Positions 36,711 to 45,820 of a DNA stretch of 64,000 bases are shown here, one piece after another. The notes below the pieces were generated by a model. That model saw only the letters and a program-made list of their open reading frames with translations. It was not told the origin of the DNA and made no database searches. Position 1 is the stretch's first letter; every line of letters starts with the position of its first letter. The stretch covers positions 62,001 through 126,000 of the forward strand of contig NZ_JARVRW010000008.1 of assembly GCF_030209475.1 (NCBI RefSeq), read 5' to 3'. This DNA comes from Microbacterium sp. lyk4-40-TSB-66. Lineage in GTDB: Bacteria; Actinomycetota; Actinomycetes; Actinomycetales; Microbacteriaceae. Both the position numbers and the translations under genes were made by a program.

Positions 36711-37103
36711 ATGATCGGCACTCTCGCCGCGCTCGTCTTCGCGGGGCTCGCGGCCCTGCTGCACGTCTACATCTTCGTGCTCGAGAGCGTGCGGTGGACG
36801 AAGCCCGCGACCTGGCGGGTATTCGGCATCGCCGACCAGCAGACGGCCGACGCCACCAAGCCCATGGCCTACAACCAGGGGTTCTACAACCTGTTCCTCG
36901 CGATCGGCGCCGCGATCGGCATCGTGCTGTGGATCGTGCATGGCACGAGCGATGTCGCCGGGCGCACGCTGCTCATCTTCTCGCTGGGCTCCATGGTGGC
37001 CGCCGCCCTCGTGCTGGTCACCTCCGGGCGCAAGTACCTGCGGCCCGCGAGCATCCAGGGAACGCTTCCGCTGATCGGCCTCGTGCTGACGATCCTCGCC
37101 TGA
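36711..37103 (+). CDS. DUF1304 membrane protein
   Basis: A 130-residue protein with four hydrophobic helices. The first contains the family signature HVYIFVLESVRW and the second NQGFYNLFLAIG, both diagnostic for DUF1304 (YqjF/DoxX-like small membrane proteins). Function not established. The leaderless start has TAGCGT six bases before the ATG. A bidirectional hairpin follows. Confidence 0.88.
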   Translation: MIGTLAALVFAGLAALLHVYIFVLESVRWTKPATWRVFGIADQQTADATKPMAYNQGFYNLFLAIGAAIGIVLWIVHGTSDVAGRTLLIFSLGSMVAAALVLVTSGRKYLRPASIQGTLPLIGLVLTILA

Positions 37104-37133
37104 GGCGCCTACGAGGAGTTCGGGGACGAAGAA

Positions 37134-37162
37134 ACCCGCACGCTCCGAAGAGTCGTGCGGGT
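37134..37162. terminator. Bidirectional terminator
   Basis: ACCCGCACG and CGTGCGGGT form a perfect nine-base stem around an 11-base loop, between the convergent DUF1304 and hexapeptide-repeat genes. Confidence 0.75.
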
Positions 37163-37185
37163 CGCGATTTCGTGTTCCGCTGGCG

Positions 37186-37593
37186 TCAGGCTGCCAGGCG
37201 CAGCCCCCGCTGGTCGGTGGCGACCGCTTCGCCGTCGTTGATGATCTCGTCGTCGCCGATCAGCGAACCGACCGCGATGCGGGCGTTGTGGCCGACCTGC
37301 GTCCGGACGCCGATGTGGGCGCCCGCGCCGATGACCGCGCCGGCGCAGATGTGCGCGTGCGGTTCGATGTGCGCCTCCGGTCCGATCACGGCGTCGGATT
37401 CGATCCAGGCGCCACGGCCGACACGAACACCCGCGGCGATCTGCACGCCGGGTTCGACGTAGGCGCCGTTCTCGACAAGCGCCGACGGGTGGACCTTCGC
37501 GCCGTGCGCGACGAGTCCGCGACCGTTGACGTGCTTGCGATAACGCAGCGTCTCGCCGTGGTCGTTCTCGATGTCGATGTAGTTCTTTCCCAC
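37186..37593 (-). CDS. Left-handed beta-helix (hexapeptide repeat) protein
   Basis: A 135-residue protein made mainly of hexapeptide turns (GAKVHPSALVENGAYVEPGVQIAAGVRVG and continuing to ICAGAVIGAGAHIGVRTQVG), forming a short left-handed beta-helix as in acyltransferases and carbonic-anhydrase-like folds. It lacks an obvious acceptor-binding domain and the usual catalytic His environment, so it may be a small acyltransferase or structural trimer. The GTG start has GGAGGGGA two to eight bases upstream. The N-terminal MGKNYIDIENDHGETLRYRK is unusual. Confidence 0.8.
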   Translation of the reverse strand: MGKNYIDIENDHGETLRYRKHVNGRGLVAHGAKVHPSALVENGAYVEPGVQIAAGVRVGRGAWIESDAVIGPEAHIEPHAHICAGAVIGAGAHIGVRTQVGHNARIAVGSLIGDDEIINDGEAVATDQRGLRLAA

Positions 37594-37951
37594 GATCCCC
37601 TCCGGTCGGTCATCGGGTCTGCCGACATGTATGACAACTGGTCGGAAGTACCCTTCATTCCCTCGAATGGTTCTTCGTCGCCCCTACCGGTATCGGTTTT
37701 CTCGATGTCGAGAGACCTGCCGCCGTGGTGTCCTCCCCCTTGTTCTCGCATGTCGGGCATGTCGCCGCGGGCGGGTTGACACGCGGGGCGGAAGCAGTCG
37801 AGCGCGTCGACGCGCGCGCGTCGGGCCCGCAGGGTGGCGGTGGCGGGGAGCGGGAGAACGGATGCCGGCAGGCCGACCCGGCGCATTGCTCCTCCGGGGG
37901 ACCCGCCGCGTTTCGGTGCGGGGAGATGCGACCAGGCGGGGCCCTACGGCC
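37594..37951. other. Gap without a recognisable gene
   Basis: The stretch upstream of the hexapeptide gene holds its promoter (AT-richer block at about 37620-37700) and then GC-rich sequence leading into the 54-bp array. Frames crossing it are repeat-derived and have no gene-like features. Confidence 0.5.
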
Positions 37952-38135
37952 GGTCGACCGTGCGCCGAGCGCGGGGAGGGGCGACTACGTGTGCCGTCTT
38001 CGATCGGGCGACCGTGGGCCGGGCGTGGGGAGGGGCGACTGCGTGTGCCGTCTTCGGCCGGGCGACCGTGGGCCGGGCGTGGGGAGGGGGACTGCTAGTG
38101 CCCTCTTCGGCCGGCGACCGTGCGCCGGCGTCGGG
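37952..38135. repeat. Tandem array, 54-bp unit x3.4
   Basis: Units start at 37952, 38006, 38060 and 38112 (the last two slightly shortened). Each holds GGCGACCGTGGGCCGGGCG followed by TGGGGAGGGGCGACT and GTGTGCCGTCTTCG. The array ends four bases before the stop codon of the glycosylase gene, on its 3' side. Confidence 0.85.
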
Positions 38136-38139
38136 ACGC

Positions 38140-38916
38140 TCAACCGGGCTGGCAGGTGGGGCACCAATAGACGTTGCGCTCGCTCGTCGCCGACGCCCCC
38201 AGGCTCGTCGCTCGGATCGGCGTGCCGCAACGTCGGCACGGTGCGCCGTCGCGGCCGTAGACCCAGAAGCGCCGCCCGGGGCGGGTGTCGCCGGTGAAGG
38301 TGCGTTCGGGCCGCGGGAGATTGGCGCGGATCATGCGCTCGCCCAGGGCGATCGTCGCCTGCACGTCGATCTCGGTCGCCGGTGTCGTCGGCGCGATCCC
38401 GCGCACGAACAGCAGCTCGTTCGCGTAGACGTTGCCGAAGCCCGCGACGTTGCGCTGATCGAGCAGCGCCACGTGGGCGGCGCGGTCGTCGGCGGCCACG
38501 CGGCGGACGGCTTCGGCCTCATCCCAGTCGTCGGCGAGCAGATCGGGGCCGAGATGGCCGATCACCGTGTGCTCGTCGACGGTGCGCAGCACCTCCACCA
38601 TCGCGAGGTCGAAGCCGACGGCGTCGGCCCCGGCGACGCCCACGATCGCGCGGGCCTTGAAGGCCTGGCGCCGCCAGCGCTCGCCCGGACGGTACACGTC
38701 CCACCGACCCTCCATCTTCAGGTGGGAGTGGAGGGTGTATCCGCCGATGCGGTGCAGCAGGTGCTTGCCGCGCGCGGCCACCTCGTGCACCGTCTCACCG
38801 CGCAGGTCGGCGGTCGCGCTGCCCGGTACGCGGATGTCGAAGCGGGTGACGACCTTGCCCGCCAGCGCCGCGGTGAGCTTCGCCGCGGCCCGGTAGACGG
38901 TGTCGCCCTCAGGCAC
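38140..38916 (-). CDS. nei: Fpg/Nei-family DNA glycosylase (endonuclease VIII type)
   Basis: A 258-residue base-excision repair enzyme. After removal of the initiator (GTG) the N-terminus is PEGD, with Pro1 the catalytic Schiff-base amine and Glu2. Also visible: LHSHLKMEGRWDVY with the catalytic Lys, DQRNVAGFGNVYANELLF (H2TH), and a C-terminal zinc finger CxxC-x16-CxxC (CRRCG ... WCPTC). Nei enzymes excise oxidised pyrimidines. It lies downstream of the lhr helicase on the same strand, a neighbourhood known from Mycobacterium (Nei2 next to Lhr). Tandem repeats flank it on both sides. Confidence 0.9.
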   Translation of the reverse strand: MPEGDTVYRAAAKLTAALAGKVVTRFDIRVPGSATADLRGETVHEVAARGKHLLHRIGGYTLHSHLKMEGRWDVYRPGERWRRQAFKARAIVGVAGADAVGFDLAMVEVLRTVDEHTVIGHLGPDLLADDWDEAEAVRRVAADDRAAHVALLDQRNVAGFGNVYANELLFVRGIAPTTPATEIDVQATIALGERMIRANLPRPERTFTGDTRPGRRFWVYGRDGAPCRRCGTPIRATSLGASATSERNVYWCPTCQPG

Positions 38917-38935
38917 GGTCGACCGCCGCGTGTGC

Positions 38936-39070
38936 GACCGGCGCGACGGCGCGCACCGGATGCGGCCGTGGGCCGCGCGGGATCGGCGCGAGGGCGCGCA
39001 CCGGGTGCGGCCGAACACCGTGTGGGATCGGCGTGAGGGCGCGCACCGGGTGCGACCGTGGGCCGCGCGC
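38936..39070. repeat. Tandem array, 45-bp unit x3
   Basis: Copies start at 38936, 38981 and 39026; the shared core is GAGGGCGCGCACCGGGTGCG. The array fills most of the 239-base gap between lhr and nei, upstream of nei. A GCGCACCGG/CCGG-type inverted piece inside each unit could form hairpins in the lhr-nei message. Confidence 0.85.
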
Positions 39071-39155
39071 GATGGGCGTCGCCGACGGCTGCGGCATCCG
39101 TCGTCGGGCATGCCGTACGCGCGTGCGGGCGGCGGAATTCGGTGGAGTCGACATC

Positions 39156-42100
39156 TCAGGCACGGGCCGCCTCCCGCAGGGTGTCGCCGGCGGTGAGCTT
39201 GCGCAGCGTCAGGCCCTTGGGCGACTCGACGAATCCGGCTTCCCGGAGCGCGCGGCCGACCGCGGTGCCGTAGACGAACTCTCCGTTCACCTGCTCGACC
39301 GTGAGGGTCTCGAGTCGCCGCTTCTTCGCCGTCTCGGCGAGGTGGCGCGCGGCGGCGAGCAGGGGGGCTTCGGCGTCGGTGAAGGCGAGGGCACTGCGGC
39401 CCCCGCGCTCCAGGTACAGCGTCAGCTCGCCGTCGACCAGCACGACCAGCCCGCCGGCCTTCCGGCCCGGACGGTGGGTGACGCCCTCGATCGCTGGCCA
39501 GCCGAGGGCGGCGCCGTACGGGTTCGCGGGGTCGGTGGCGGCGAGGGTCACCGTTCGCAGCGGCGGCGGGTCGGCCACGGCGGCGAATTCGCGGAGGCGG
39601 TCGACCGTCGCCGAGGCGGCGAACTGCGCCGCACCGAGCTTCTCGATCACGTAGCCGCGACGGCAGTGCCCCGCCTCTTCGAACCCGGCGAGGATGCGGT
39701 ACACCTGTGCGAAGCCGCCCGGCACGCCCTCGGACTGCACGGCGCCGCGGGTGACGACGCCGTACCGGTCGAGCAGCAGGCTCGCCGTGGCGGTCGCGCG
39801 GGCCGCGGCATCCGGTTCGCGCTCGGGGAGGAGCGACCATCGGCCGCCCAGGGTGGGCGGGCGGGGAGCGGACGTCGCGCGCGGCATCGTCGCGCCCCGA
39901 TACATGCGGGCGCGGGGGGCGCGGCGGGCCACGCGGTGCGATTGTCCGCCGCCGCTGAGTAGCGTGCGCACGGGCGCGAACGTGTCGTTCGTGACCCGCC
40001 CGGCCCAGGTCAGCGCCCACAGGGCGTCGTTGACCGACTGCTCGTTGTCGGCACCCGCCAGTTGCTTCAGCTGCGAGGCGAAGTACGCACCCCCACCGGC
40101 CAGGGCGGTGAGCAGGCGCGCCTCCAGCGAGTCGGGCGCGGGGTCGTCGGCGTCGGACGGGTCTTGCAGCGTGAAGGGTGCGGCTTCGGCCGGGTGCAGA
40201 GCGATCCACCCGTCACGGCCGGGCAGGGTGCCGTGCCCCGACCAGACGACCTCGCCCGTCGCGGTCAGCTCGTCGAGGAGGGCGGGGGAGTAGTCGGCAA
40301 CCCGCGACGGCAGGATGAGCGATTCCCAGGCGCTCGCCGGGATGGGCACGCCCGCGAGCTGCTCGACCACCGCGAGCACCCCGTCGACGCCTTCAAGCGG
40401 ACGACCGAGGTGCTGCCAGACCGGGAGGAATCGGGCGTAGGCCGCCGGGGGTACGGGCTCGACGCTGCCGCGGATCGCGGCGAGCGAGCGCATGCGCAGG
40501 CGCCGGAGCACCTCGACGTCGCACCACTCGGTGTCGTCGCCGCGGGCGCCCCCCGACGCCGCGGGAAGGAAGAAGCCGCTCGCGAGCCGCCCCTGCGACT
40601 CGAGGCGCTGGAGCGTGAGACGGGCGACGGCGATGCCGACGCCGAGACGCTCGGCCACCGCGTCGGTCGTGAAGGGGGCATGGGTGCGGGCGTATCGCGC
40701 GACAAGATCGCCGAGGGGATCGGCGAGGGGTTCGAGGAAGGCGTTCGGGATGCCGACCGGCAGCGCCGCACCGAGGGCGTCGCGAAGACGCCCGGCGTCT
40801 TCGATGCCTGCGACCCGCGGGACGCCGCCGAAGGTGACGCGGATGGCGCGTCGGTCGTCGACGAGGGTCGCCAGGTGCTGCTCCGCCTCGCTGAGGGCGT
40901 CGGACTCGGCATCGAGGCGCGCGGCGACCTCGGTCGCGTCGAGAGGGCCGAGGATGCGCAGCAGATCGGCCACACCCTCCACGCCTCGGGCACGACGGTC
41001 GGGGTCGAGGCGCTGGGCCTCGCGTTCGAACTGGGCGATGACCTCGGGATCGAGCAGCTCCCGCATCTCGACCTTGCCGAGCAGTTCGCTCAGCAGGGCG
41101 GGATCGACCGAGAGGGCTGCGGCCCGGCGCTCGGCGAGGGGGGAGTCGCCCTCGTACATGAAGGCGCCGACGTAGCCGAAGAGAAGGTCGCGGGCGTACG
41201 GCGAGGGCTGCGACGTCGTGATCTCGACGAGGCGGATGCGCCGCTCGCCGATCTGGCGCGTCACGCGTAGAAGGGCGGGCAGGTCGTAGACGTCTTGCAG
41301 GACCTCGCGGAGCGTCTCGAGGATGATCGGGAACGCGGGGTGGCGCTTGGCCACCTCGAGCAGCTGAGCCGACCGCTGGCGCTGCTGCCAGAGGGGGGAG
41401 CGACGGTTGGGATTCAGTCGCGGCAGGAGCAGCGCCCGCGCGGCGCACTCGCGGAACCGTGAGGCGAACAGCGCCGAGCCCCCGACCTCGTCGGTGACGA
41501 TCTGCTCGAGTTCCTCGGGTTCGAAGACAAAGAGGTCGGCCCCGGGCGGCTCGGCCGCGGCATCCGGAACCCGGGCGATGATGCCGTCGTCGCTCGCGAC
41601 GGCGGCGCCCTCGACACCGAGGCGCTCGCGGATGCGCGCGTTCACCGCCAGCGCCCACGGCGCGTGGACCTGCATGCCGTACGGCGAGTGCAGGATGATG
41701 CGCCAGTCGCCGACCTCGTCGCGGCTGCGTTCGACCGTGAGGCTGCGGTCGGTCGGGAGGCTCCCGGTGGCTTCGCGCTGTTCGGCGAGGTACGACAGCA
41801 GGTTCGTGATGGCGTAGTCGTCGAGGCCCGACTCGCGCAGGCGCTCCTCGGCCTTCGCCCGCTCGGCACCGGCGATGTCGCGCGAGAACTTGCCCAGGGC
41901 TTCGCCCAGCTCGGCGGGTCGGCCGATCCCGTCACCGTGCCAGAACGGCAGCTTGCCGGGCTGGCCGAAGGCGGGCAGCACGTTGACGCGGTCGTGGGTG
42001 ATCTCGACGATGCGCCAGCTGGTCGTGCCGAGCGTGAAGACGTCGTTGACGCGCGACTCGTAGACCATCTCTTCATCGAGCTCGCCGACGCGCGCGTTCT

Positions 42101-43838
42101 GCGATTCTCCCGCCACGAACACCCCGAAGAGGCCACGGTCGGGGATCGTGCCGCCGCTGGTGACGGCGACGCGTTGTGCGCCCGGGCGCCCGGTGAGCGT
42201 CCCCGCGTCGCGGTCCCACACCAAGCGGGGTCGCAGCTCGGCGAACTCGTCGGAGGGGTACCGCCCGGCGAGCAGGTCGAGGGTCGCCTCGTAGGCCGAA
42301 CGGGGAAGGGAGCGGAAGGGCGCGCTGCGTTTGACCGTCTCGAACCACTCCTCGACGTCGATGGAGCCCAGGGCGGATGCCGCCACCGTCTGCTGCGCGA
42401 GGATGTCGAGCGGGTTCTGCGGCACCGAGATGGCCTCGATACGCCCCGCGAGCATGCGCTCGGTGACGACGGCCGTGTGCAGCACGTCACTGCGGTGCTT
42501 GGGGAAGAGCGCGGCCCGGCTGACCTCTCCGACCTGGTGGCCGGCGCGTCCGACGCGCTGGAGACCGGATGCCGCGCTCGGCGGCGCCTCGACCTGGATG
42601 ACGAGGTCGACGGAGCCCATGTCGATGCCGAGTTCGAGGCTGCTCGTCGCCACGACGCAGCGAAGGACCCCCGACTTGAGCTCGTCTTCGACCTGGGCCC
42701 GCTGCTCCTTCGACACCGAGCCGTGGTGGGCCTTGGCGAGGATCGCGGGGACGCCCGCCGACGACCCCGCCTGCGCCATCTGGGCCGCGGGCACCGTCGG
42801 ATCGGGGACGTCGATGCCCTGACGCTCCGCGTAGATCTCGTTGAGGCGGCCGGTCAGCCGCTCGGCGAGACGGCGGGAGTTCGAGAAGACGATCGTGGAA
42901 CGGCGCTGCAGGATGCGGTCGACGATCGCCTCTTCGACGTGCGGCCAGACCGAACCGGCCATCTCGGTGCTCTCGGGGCGCTCCGAGAACCACTCGCCGT
43001 CGCCCGCCTCGTCGGGGGCGGGGGAGCCCGGCGGCGGAGGCGGGTTGAGCATGTCTTCGATCGGCACGACCACGGACAGGTCGAAGGCCTTCGTGGCTTT
43101 GGGGGCGACGATGTCGACGGGCTGCGCGCCGCCGAGGAAGCGCGCCACCTCGTCGATGGGGCGAACGGTGGCCGAGAGGCCGATGCGCTGCGCAGGCTTG
43201 TCGAGCAGTGCGTCGAGCCGCTCGAGACTGACGGCCAGGTGGGCGCCGCGCTTGGTCGCGGCGACCGCGTGCACCTCGTCGATGATGACGGTGTGCACGC
43301 CGCGGAGGGTCTCGGCTGCTTGGCTGGTCAGCATGAGGTAGAGCGACTCGGGCGTCGTGATGAGGATGTCGGGCGGGGCGGTGACGAGTTTGCGCCGGTC
43401 GCTCGAACTCGTGTCGCCGGAGCGCACGCCCACCGTCACCCCCGGCACCTCGATACCGAGACGCCGAGCCGACTGGCCGATGCCGACCAGGGGGGAGCGG
43501 AGGTTGCGTTCGACGTCGACACCGAGCGCCTTCAACGGCGAGATGTAGAGCACGCGCGTGTTGGTGGGAGCCGCCTTCGGTGCTTTCGGCGCCGAGCGCG
43601 CCGCACGCCGGACGGGCTCCGCGCCGACGACCTCGGGCGACTTCTCGCGGAAGATGCGGTCGATCGCGAAGAGGAACGCCGAGAGCGTCTTGCCCGAGCC
43701 TGTGGGCGCGACCACGAGGGCGTTGCGCCCCGACGACACGGACTCCCACGCGCCCTTCTGCGCATTCGTGGGAGCGGCGAAGGCGCCACGGAACCAGTCC
43801 TGCGTCGCAGGACCGAATCTCTCCAACACGTCGGCCAT
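39156..43838 (-). CDS. lhr: Lhr large ATP-dependent DNA helicase
   Basis: A 1560-residue superfamily 2 helicase of the long Lhr type. Core: Q-like region PTNAQKGAWE, Walker A APTGSGKT (44-51), DEVH box at 187-190, motif III SATVRP, motif V/VI with SSLELGIDMG and QRVGRAGHQ. A winged-helix and the Lhr-specific large C-terminal region (from about 860) follow. The long Lhr proteins are 3'-5' translocases that unwind RNA:DNA hybrids and act in repair of crosslinks or oxidised DNA (known from Mycobacterium). The ATG at 43838 is chosen because the family N-terminus begins there; the longer frame is arginine-rich noise. Head of the lhr-nei group. Confidence 0.93.
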   Translation of the reverse strand: MADVLERFGPATQDWFRGAFAAPTNAQKGAWESVSSGRNALVVAPTGSGKTLSAFLFAIDRIFREKSPEVVGAEPVRRAARSAPKAPKAAPTNTRVLYISPLKALGVDVERNLRSPLVGIGQSARRLGIEVPGVTVGVRSGDTSSSDRRKLVTAPPDILITTPESLYLMLTSQAAETLRGVHTVIIDEVHAVAATKRGAHLAVSLERLDALLDKPAQRIGLSATVRPIDEVARFLGGAQPVDIVAPKATKAFDLSVVVPIEDMLNPPPPPGSPAPDEAGDGEWFSERPESTEMAGSVWPHVEEAIVDRILQRRSTIVFSNSRRLAERLTGRLNEIYAERQGIDVPDPTVPAAQMAQAGSSAGVPAILAKAHHGSVSKEQRAQVEDELKSGVLRCVVATSSLELGIDMGSVDLVIQVEAPPSAASGLQRVGRAGHQVGEVSRAALFPKHRSDVLHTAVVTERMLAGRIEAISVPQNPLDILAQQTVAASALGSIDVEEWFETVKRSAPFRSLPRSAYEATLDLLAGRYPSDEFAELRPRLVWDRDAGTLTGRPGAQRVAVTSGGTIPDRGLFGVFVAGESQNARVGELDEEMVYESRVNDVFTLGTTSWRIVEITHDRVNVLPAFGQPGKLPFWHGDGIGRPAELGEALGKFSRDIAGAERAKAEERLRESGLDDYAITNLLSYLAEQREATGSLPTDRSLTVERSRDEVGDWRIILHSPYGMQVHAPWALAVNARIRERLGVEGAAVASDDGIIARVPDAAAEPPGADLFVFEPEELEQIVTDEVGGSALFASRFRECAARALLLPRLNPNRRSPLWQQRQRSAQLLEVAKRHPAFPIILETLREVLQDVYDLPALLRVTRQIGERRIRLVEITTSQPSPYARDLLFGYVGAFMYEGDSPLAERRAAALSVDPALLSELLGKVEMRELLDPEVIAQFEREAQRLDPDRRARGVEGVADLLRILGPLDATEVAARLDAESDALSEAEQHLATLVDDRRAIRVTFGGVPRVAGIEDAGRLRDALGAALPVGIPNAFLEPLADPLGDLVARYARTHAPFTTDAVAERLGVGIAVARLTLQRLESQGRLASGFFLPAASGGARGDDTEWCDVEVLRRLRMRSLAAIRGSVEPVPPAAYARFLPVWQHLGRPLEGVDGVLAVVEQLAGVPIPASAWESLILPSRVADYSPALLDELTATGEVVWSGHGTLPGRDGWIALHPAEAAPFTLQDPSDADDPAPDSLEARLLTALAGGGAYFASQLKQLAGADNEQSVNDALWALTWAGRVTNDTFAPVRTLLSGGGQSHRVARRAPRARMYRGATMPRATSAPRPPTLGGRWSLLPEREPDAAARATATASLLLDRYGVVTRGAVQSEGVPGGFAQVYRILAGFEEAGHCRRGYVIEKLGAAQFAASATVDRLREFAAVADPPPLRTVTLAATDPANPYGAALGWPAIEGVTHRPGRKAGGLVVLVDGELTLYLERGGRSALAFTDAEAPLLAAARHLAETAKKRRLETLTVEQVNGEFVYGTAVGRALREAGFVESPKGLTLRKLTAGDTLREAARA

Positions 43839-43942
43839 GCCGACATCCTCTCTCGGACCTCCGACATCGGGTCGGGGTTGACGTTCGCCGGCCGCGGAAC
43901 GGCCCCCGGCGGTGGACCGAGGAGCGACGGCGGCCGCCGACG

Positions 43943-45538
43943 TCACCGCCCGCTCTCCTGCACACGTCCCCCCACGAGTTCGAGGCGCAGGTCGAGGTCG
44001 AGTCGCGCGAGGAACGCGTCGTCGTGGCTCACCACCAGGACCGCGCCCCGGTACGCGCGCACAGCCGCGACGAGCTGGTCGACGGTGTCGAGGTCGAGGT
44101 TGTTCGTCGGCTCGTCGAGGACGAGCAGCTGCGGCGGCGGATCCGCCAGCAGCACCCGCGCCAGTGCCACGCGGAAACGCTCCCCGCCCGAGAGCGTCCC
44201 GACGCACCGGCTCACGGCGTCGCCCCTCACGAGGAACCGCGCCAACCGGTCGCGCAGCTGCGCCGTGGGAACGGTCGGCGCCGCGGCGGCGACGTCATCG
44301 AGGACGGATGCCGTGTCGTCCAGCCCGTCGAGTCGCTGCGGCAGATATCCGATGCGCTCCACGCTCGCCACCGCGTGAACGGATGCCGAGTCCCCACCGC
44401 GGTGCACGAGTCGTTCGAGAAGTGTCGTCTTCCCGCTTCCGTTGGGCCCCTCGAGCGCCACGCGCTCGCGGCCGGTCACGACCCACTCGCGTTCCGCGTC
44501 TCCGATGGAGAAGACGCGCCGGCCGGGGGAGTTCTGCGGGTCGGGCAGGTCGATGCGCACCACGTCGTCGTCGCGCACGCGCGCCGCGGCGTCGGTGAGC
44601 GCCGCCCGCGCGGCATCCTCCTTGCCGCGCATCTCGGTCCGCAGACGCCCCGCGCTCACCTGCGCCGCGCTCGCGCGCAGGCCCGCGGCGATACCGGGCA
44701 CCCGTTTCTCGGCCTGCGCCGTGCGGGCGGTGCGTGACCGGGTGGCGAGTTTGTCCTGTGCCGCGATGCGATCGCGACGCTCGCGGCGGAGCGCCTGCGT
44801 CGCGTCGCGCTCGACGCGGAGCGCGGCATCCTGCTCCGCGTCGCGGTGAGCGCGCCACACGCTGTAGGGGCCGCCGACCACGCTGAGGGTGTGGTCGTAG
44901 AGTTCGGCCGTGGCATCCATCTGCTCGAGGAGCTGCACGTCGTGGCTCACCACGACCACGGCGCCGGGCCATCGACGCAGCAGGTCGGTGACGCGGGCGC
45001 GGGCGCCTCGATCGAGGTCGTTCGTGGGTTCGTCGAGCAGGGTGACCGCCGCGGCCGCGGCGCGGACCCCGAGCAGCGCCACGAGCACGGCCTCTCCGCC
45101 CGACAGCTCACCGACCGTGCGGTCGAGGAATTCGGGAGGAAGGCCCGCCTCCGCGAGGAGCGCGTGCGCGCGGGCTTCGGCGCCCCAGTCGTCGCCGACG
45201 GCGTCGAAGTGACGCGGGTCGACGTCGCCCGACTCGATGGCGCGCACGCCGTCGAGGGCCGATTCGACGCCGAGGAGCGACGCGACGCGGCGGGACGGGT
45301 CTGCCGCGAGGCGCTGGGGGAGCATGGCGACCTCGCCAGACGCGGTCACGGTGCCCGACGTGGGAGGAAGCAGGCCCCCCGCGACCCGCAGCAGCGTGGA
45401 CTTGCCGGTGCCGTTACGGCCGACGAGACCGCTGCGCCCGGGGCCGAAGGCGCCGGACACGTCGTCGAGGGCGACGGTCCCGTCGGGCCACACGAGGCGA
45501 ACGCGGTCGAGGACGAGTGAGGGGGAAGGGTATGACAC
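43943..45538 (-). CDS. ABC-F family ATP-binding protein
   Basis: A 531-residue protein with two ATP-binding domains and no membrane segment, as in ABC-F ribosome-associated factors. First domain: GRNGTGKST and LSGGEAVL; second: GPNGSGKTT and LSGGERFR, with LDEPTNDLD and LDEPTNNLD Walker B regions. The linker of about 80 residues between domains is rich in Arg and Glu. Members either protect the ribosome from antibiotics or assist translation. The GTG at 45538 has GGAG upstream; a longer in-frame extension exists but is low-complexity. Whether it is a resistance factor cannot be told from this sequence. Confidence 0.85.
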   Translation of the reverse strand: MSYPSPSLVLDRVRLVWPDGTVALDDVSGAFGPGRSGLVGRNGTGKSTLLRVAGGLLPPTSGTVTASGEVAMLPQRLAADPSRRVASLLGVESALDGVRAIESGDVDPRHFDAVGDDWGAEARAHALLAEAGLPPEFLDRTVGELSGGEAVLVALLGVRAAAAAVTLLDEPTNDLDRGARARVTDLLRRWPGAVVVVSHDVQLLEQMDATAELYDHTLSVVGGPYSVWRAHRDAEQDAALRVERDATQALRRERRDRIAAQDKLATRSRTARTAQAEKRVPGIAAGLRASAAQVSAGRLRTEMRGKEDAARAALTDAAARVRDDDVVRIDLPDPQNSPGRRVFSIGDAEREWVVTGRERVALEGPNGSGKTTLLERLVHRGGDSASVHAVASVERIGYLPQRLDGLDDTASVLDDVAAAAPTVPTAQLRDRLARFLVRGDAVSRCVGTLSGGERFRVALARVLLADPPPQLLVLDEPTNNLDLDTVDQLVAAVRAYRGAVLVVSHDDAFLARLDLDLRLELVGGRVQESGR

Positions 45539-45820
45539 GAGGAACTCCGGTGGACGCAGGATGCGCGGACACCGGACCCGTCCGTGACAACGGAGGGCGG
45601 CCGAGAAAACGGCGGGTCGACGGGTCAGCGCGCGGACAGGGGCGCGGAAGCGTCGACGTTCTTCACCGGAGGAGACCTCGTTCTCGGGGACAGAGCTGCC
45701 CACGATAATCGAACGGCGGGCGTTGCGGTACCCCTCCGCCCGTGAGCGGGTGCGGGCGGCTCGGGCGTCCGGGGTGAAGTCGCCTCCGCCGCGGCACCGT
45801 CACGGCCCGTTCTCTCCGGT
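45539..45820. other. Leader/intergenic region upstream of the ABC-F gene
   Basis: About 280 bases with no gene between the ABC-F start and the IclR stop (both minus strand). A GATTAT/TATCGT-like -10 lies near 45705 on the minus strand, which would give a leader of about 150 bases. ABC-F genes often have regulatory leaders; I see no convincing leader peptide or anti-terminator. Confidence 0.35.

Noticed and set aside
37952-39070. CRISPR-like spaced repeats
   Set aside because: Copies are directly adjacent tandem units without unique spacers; no cas genes.
38140-40209. Long frame joining nei with upstream DNA
   Set aside because: The extra part is encoded by the 45-bp tandem array and antisense of lhr; the Nei N-terminal PEGD fixes the start at 38916.
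39156-44207. Longer version of lhr starting at 44207
   Set aside because: The added 123 codons are low-complexity and overlap the ABC-F gene; the family N-terminus starts at 43838.
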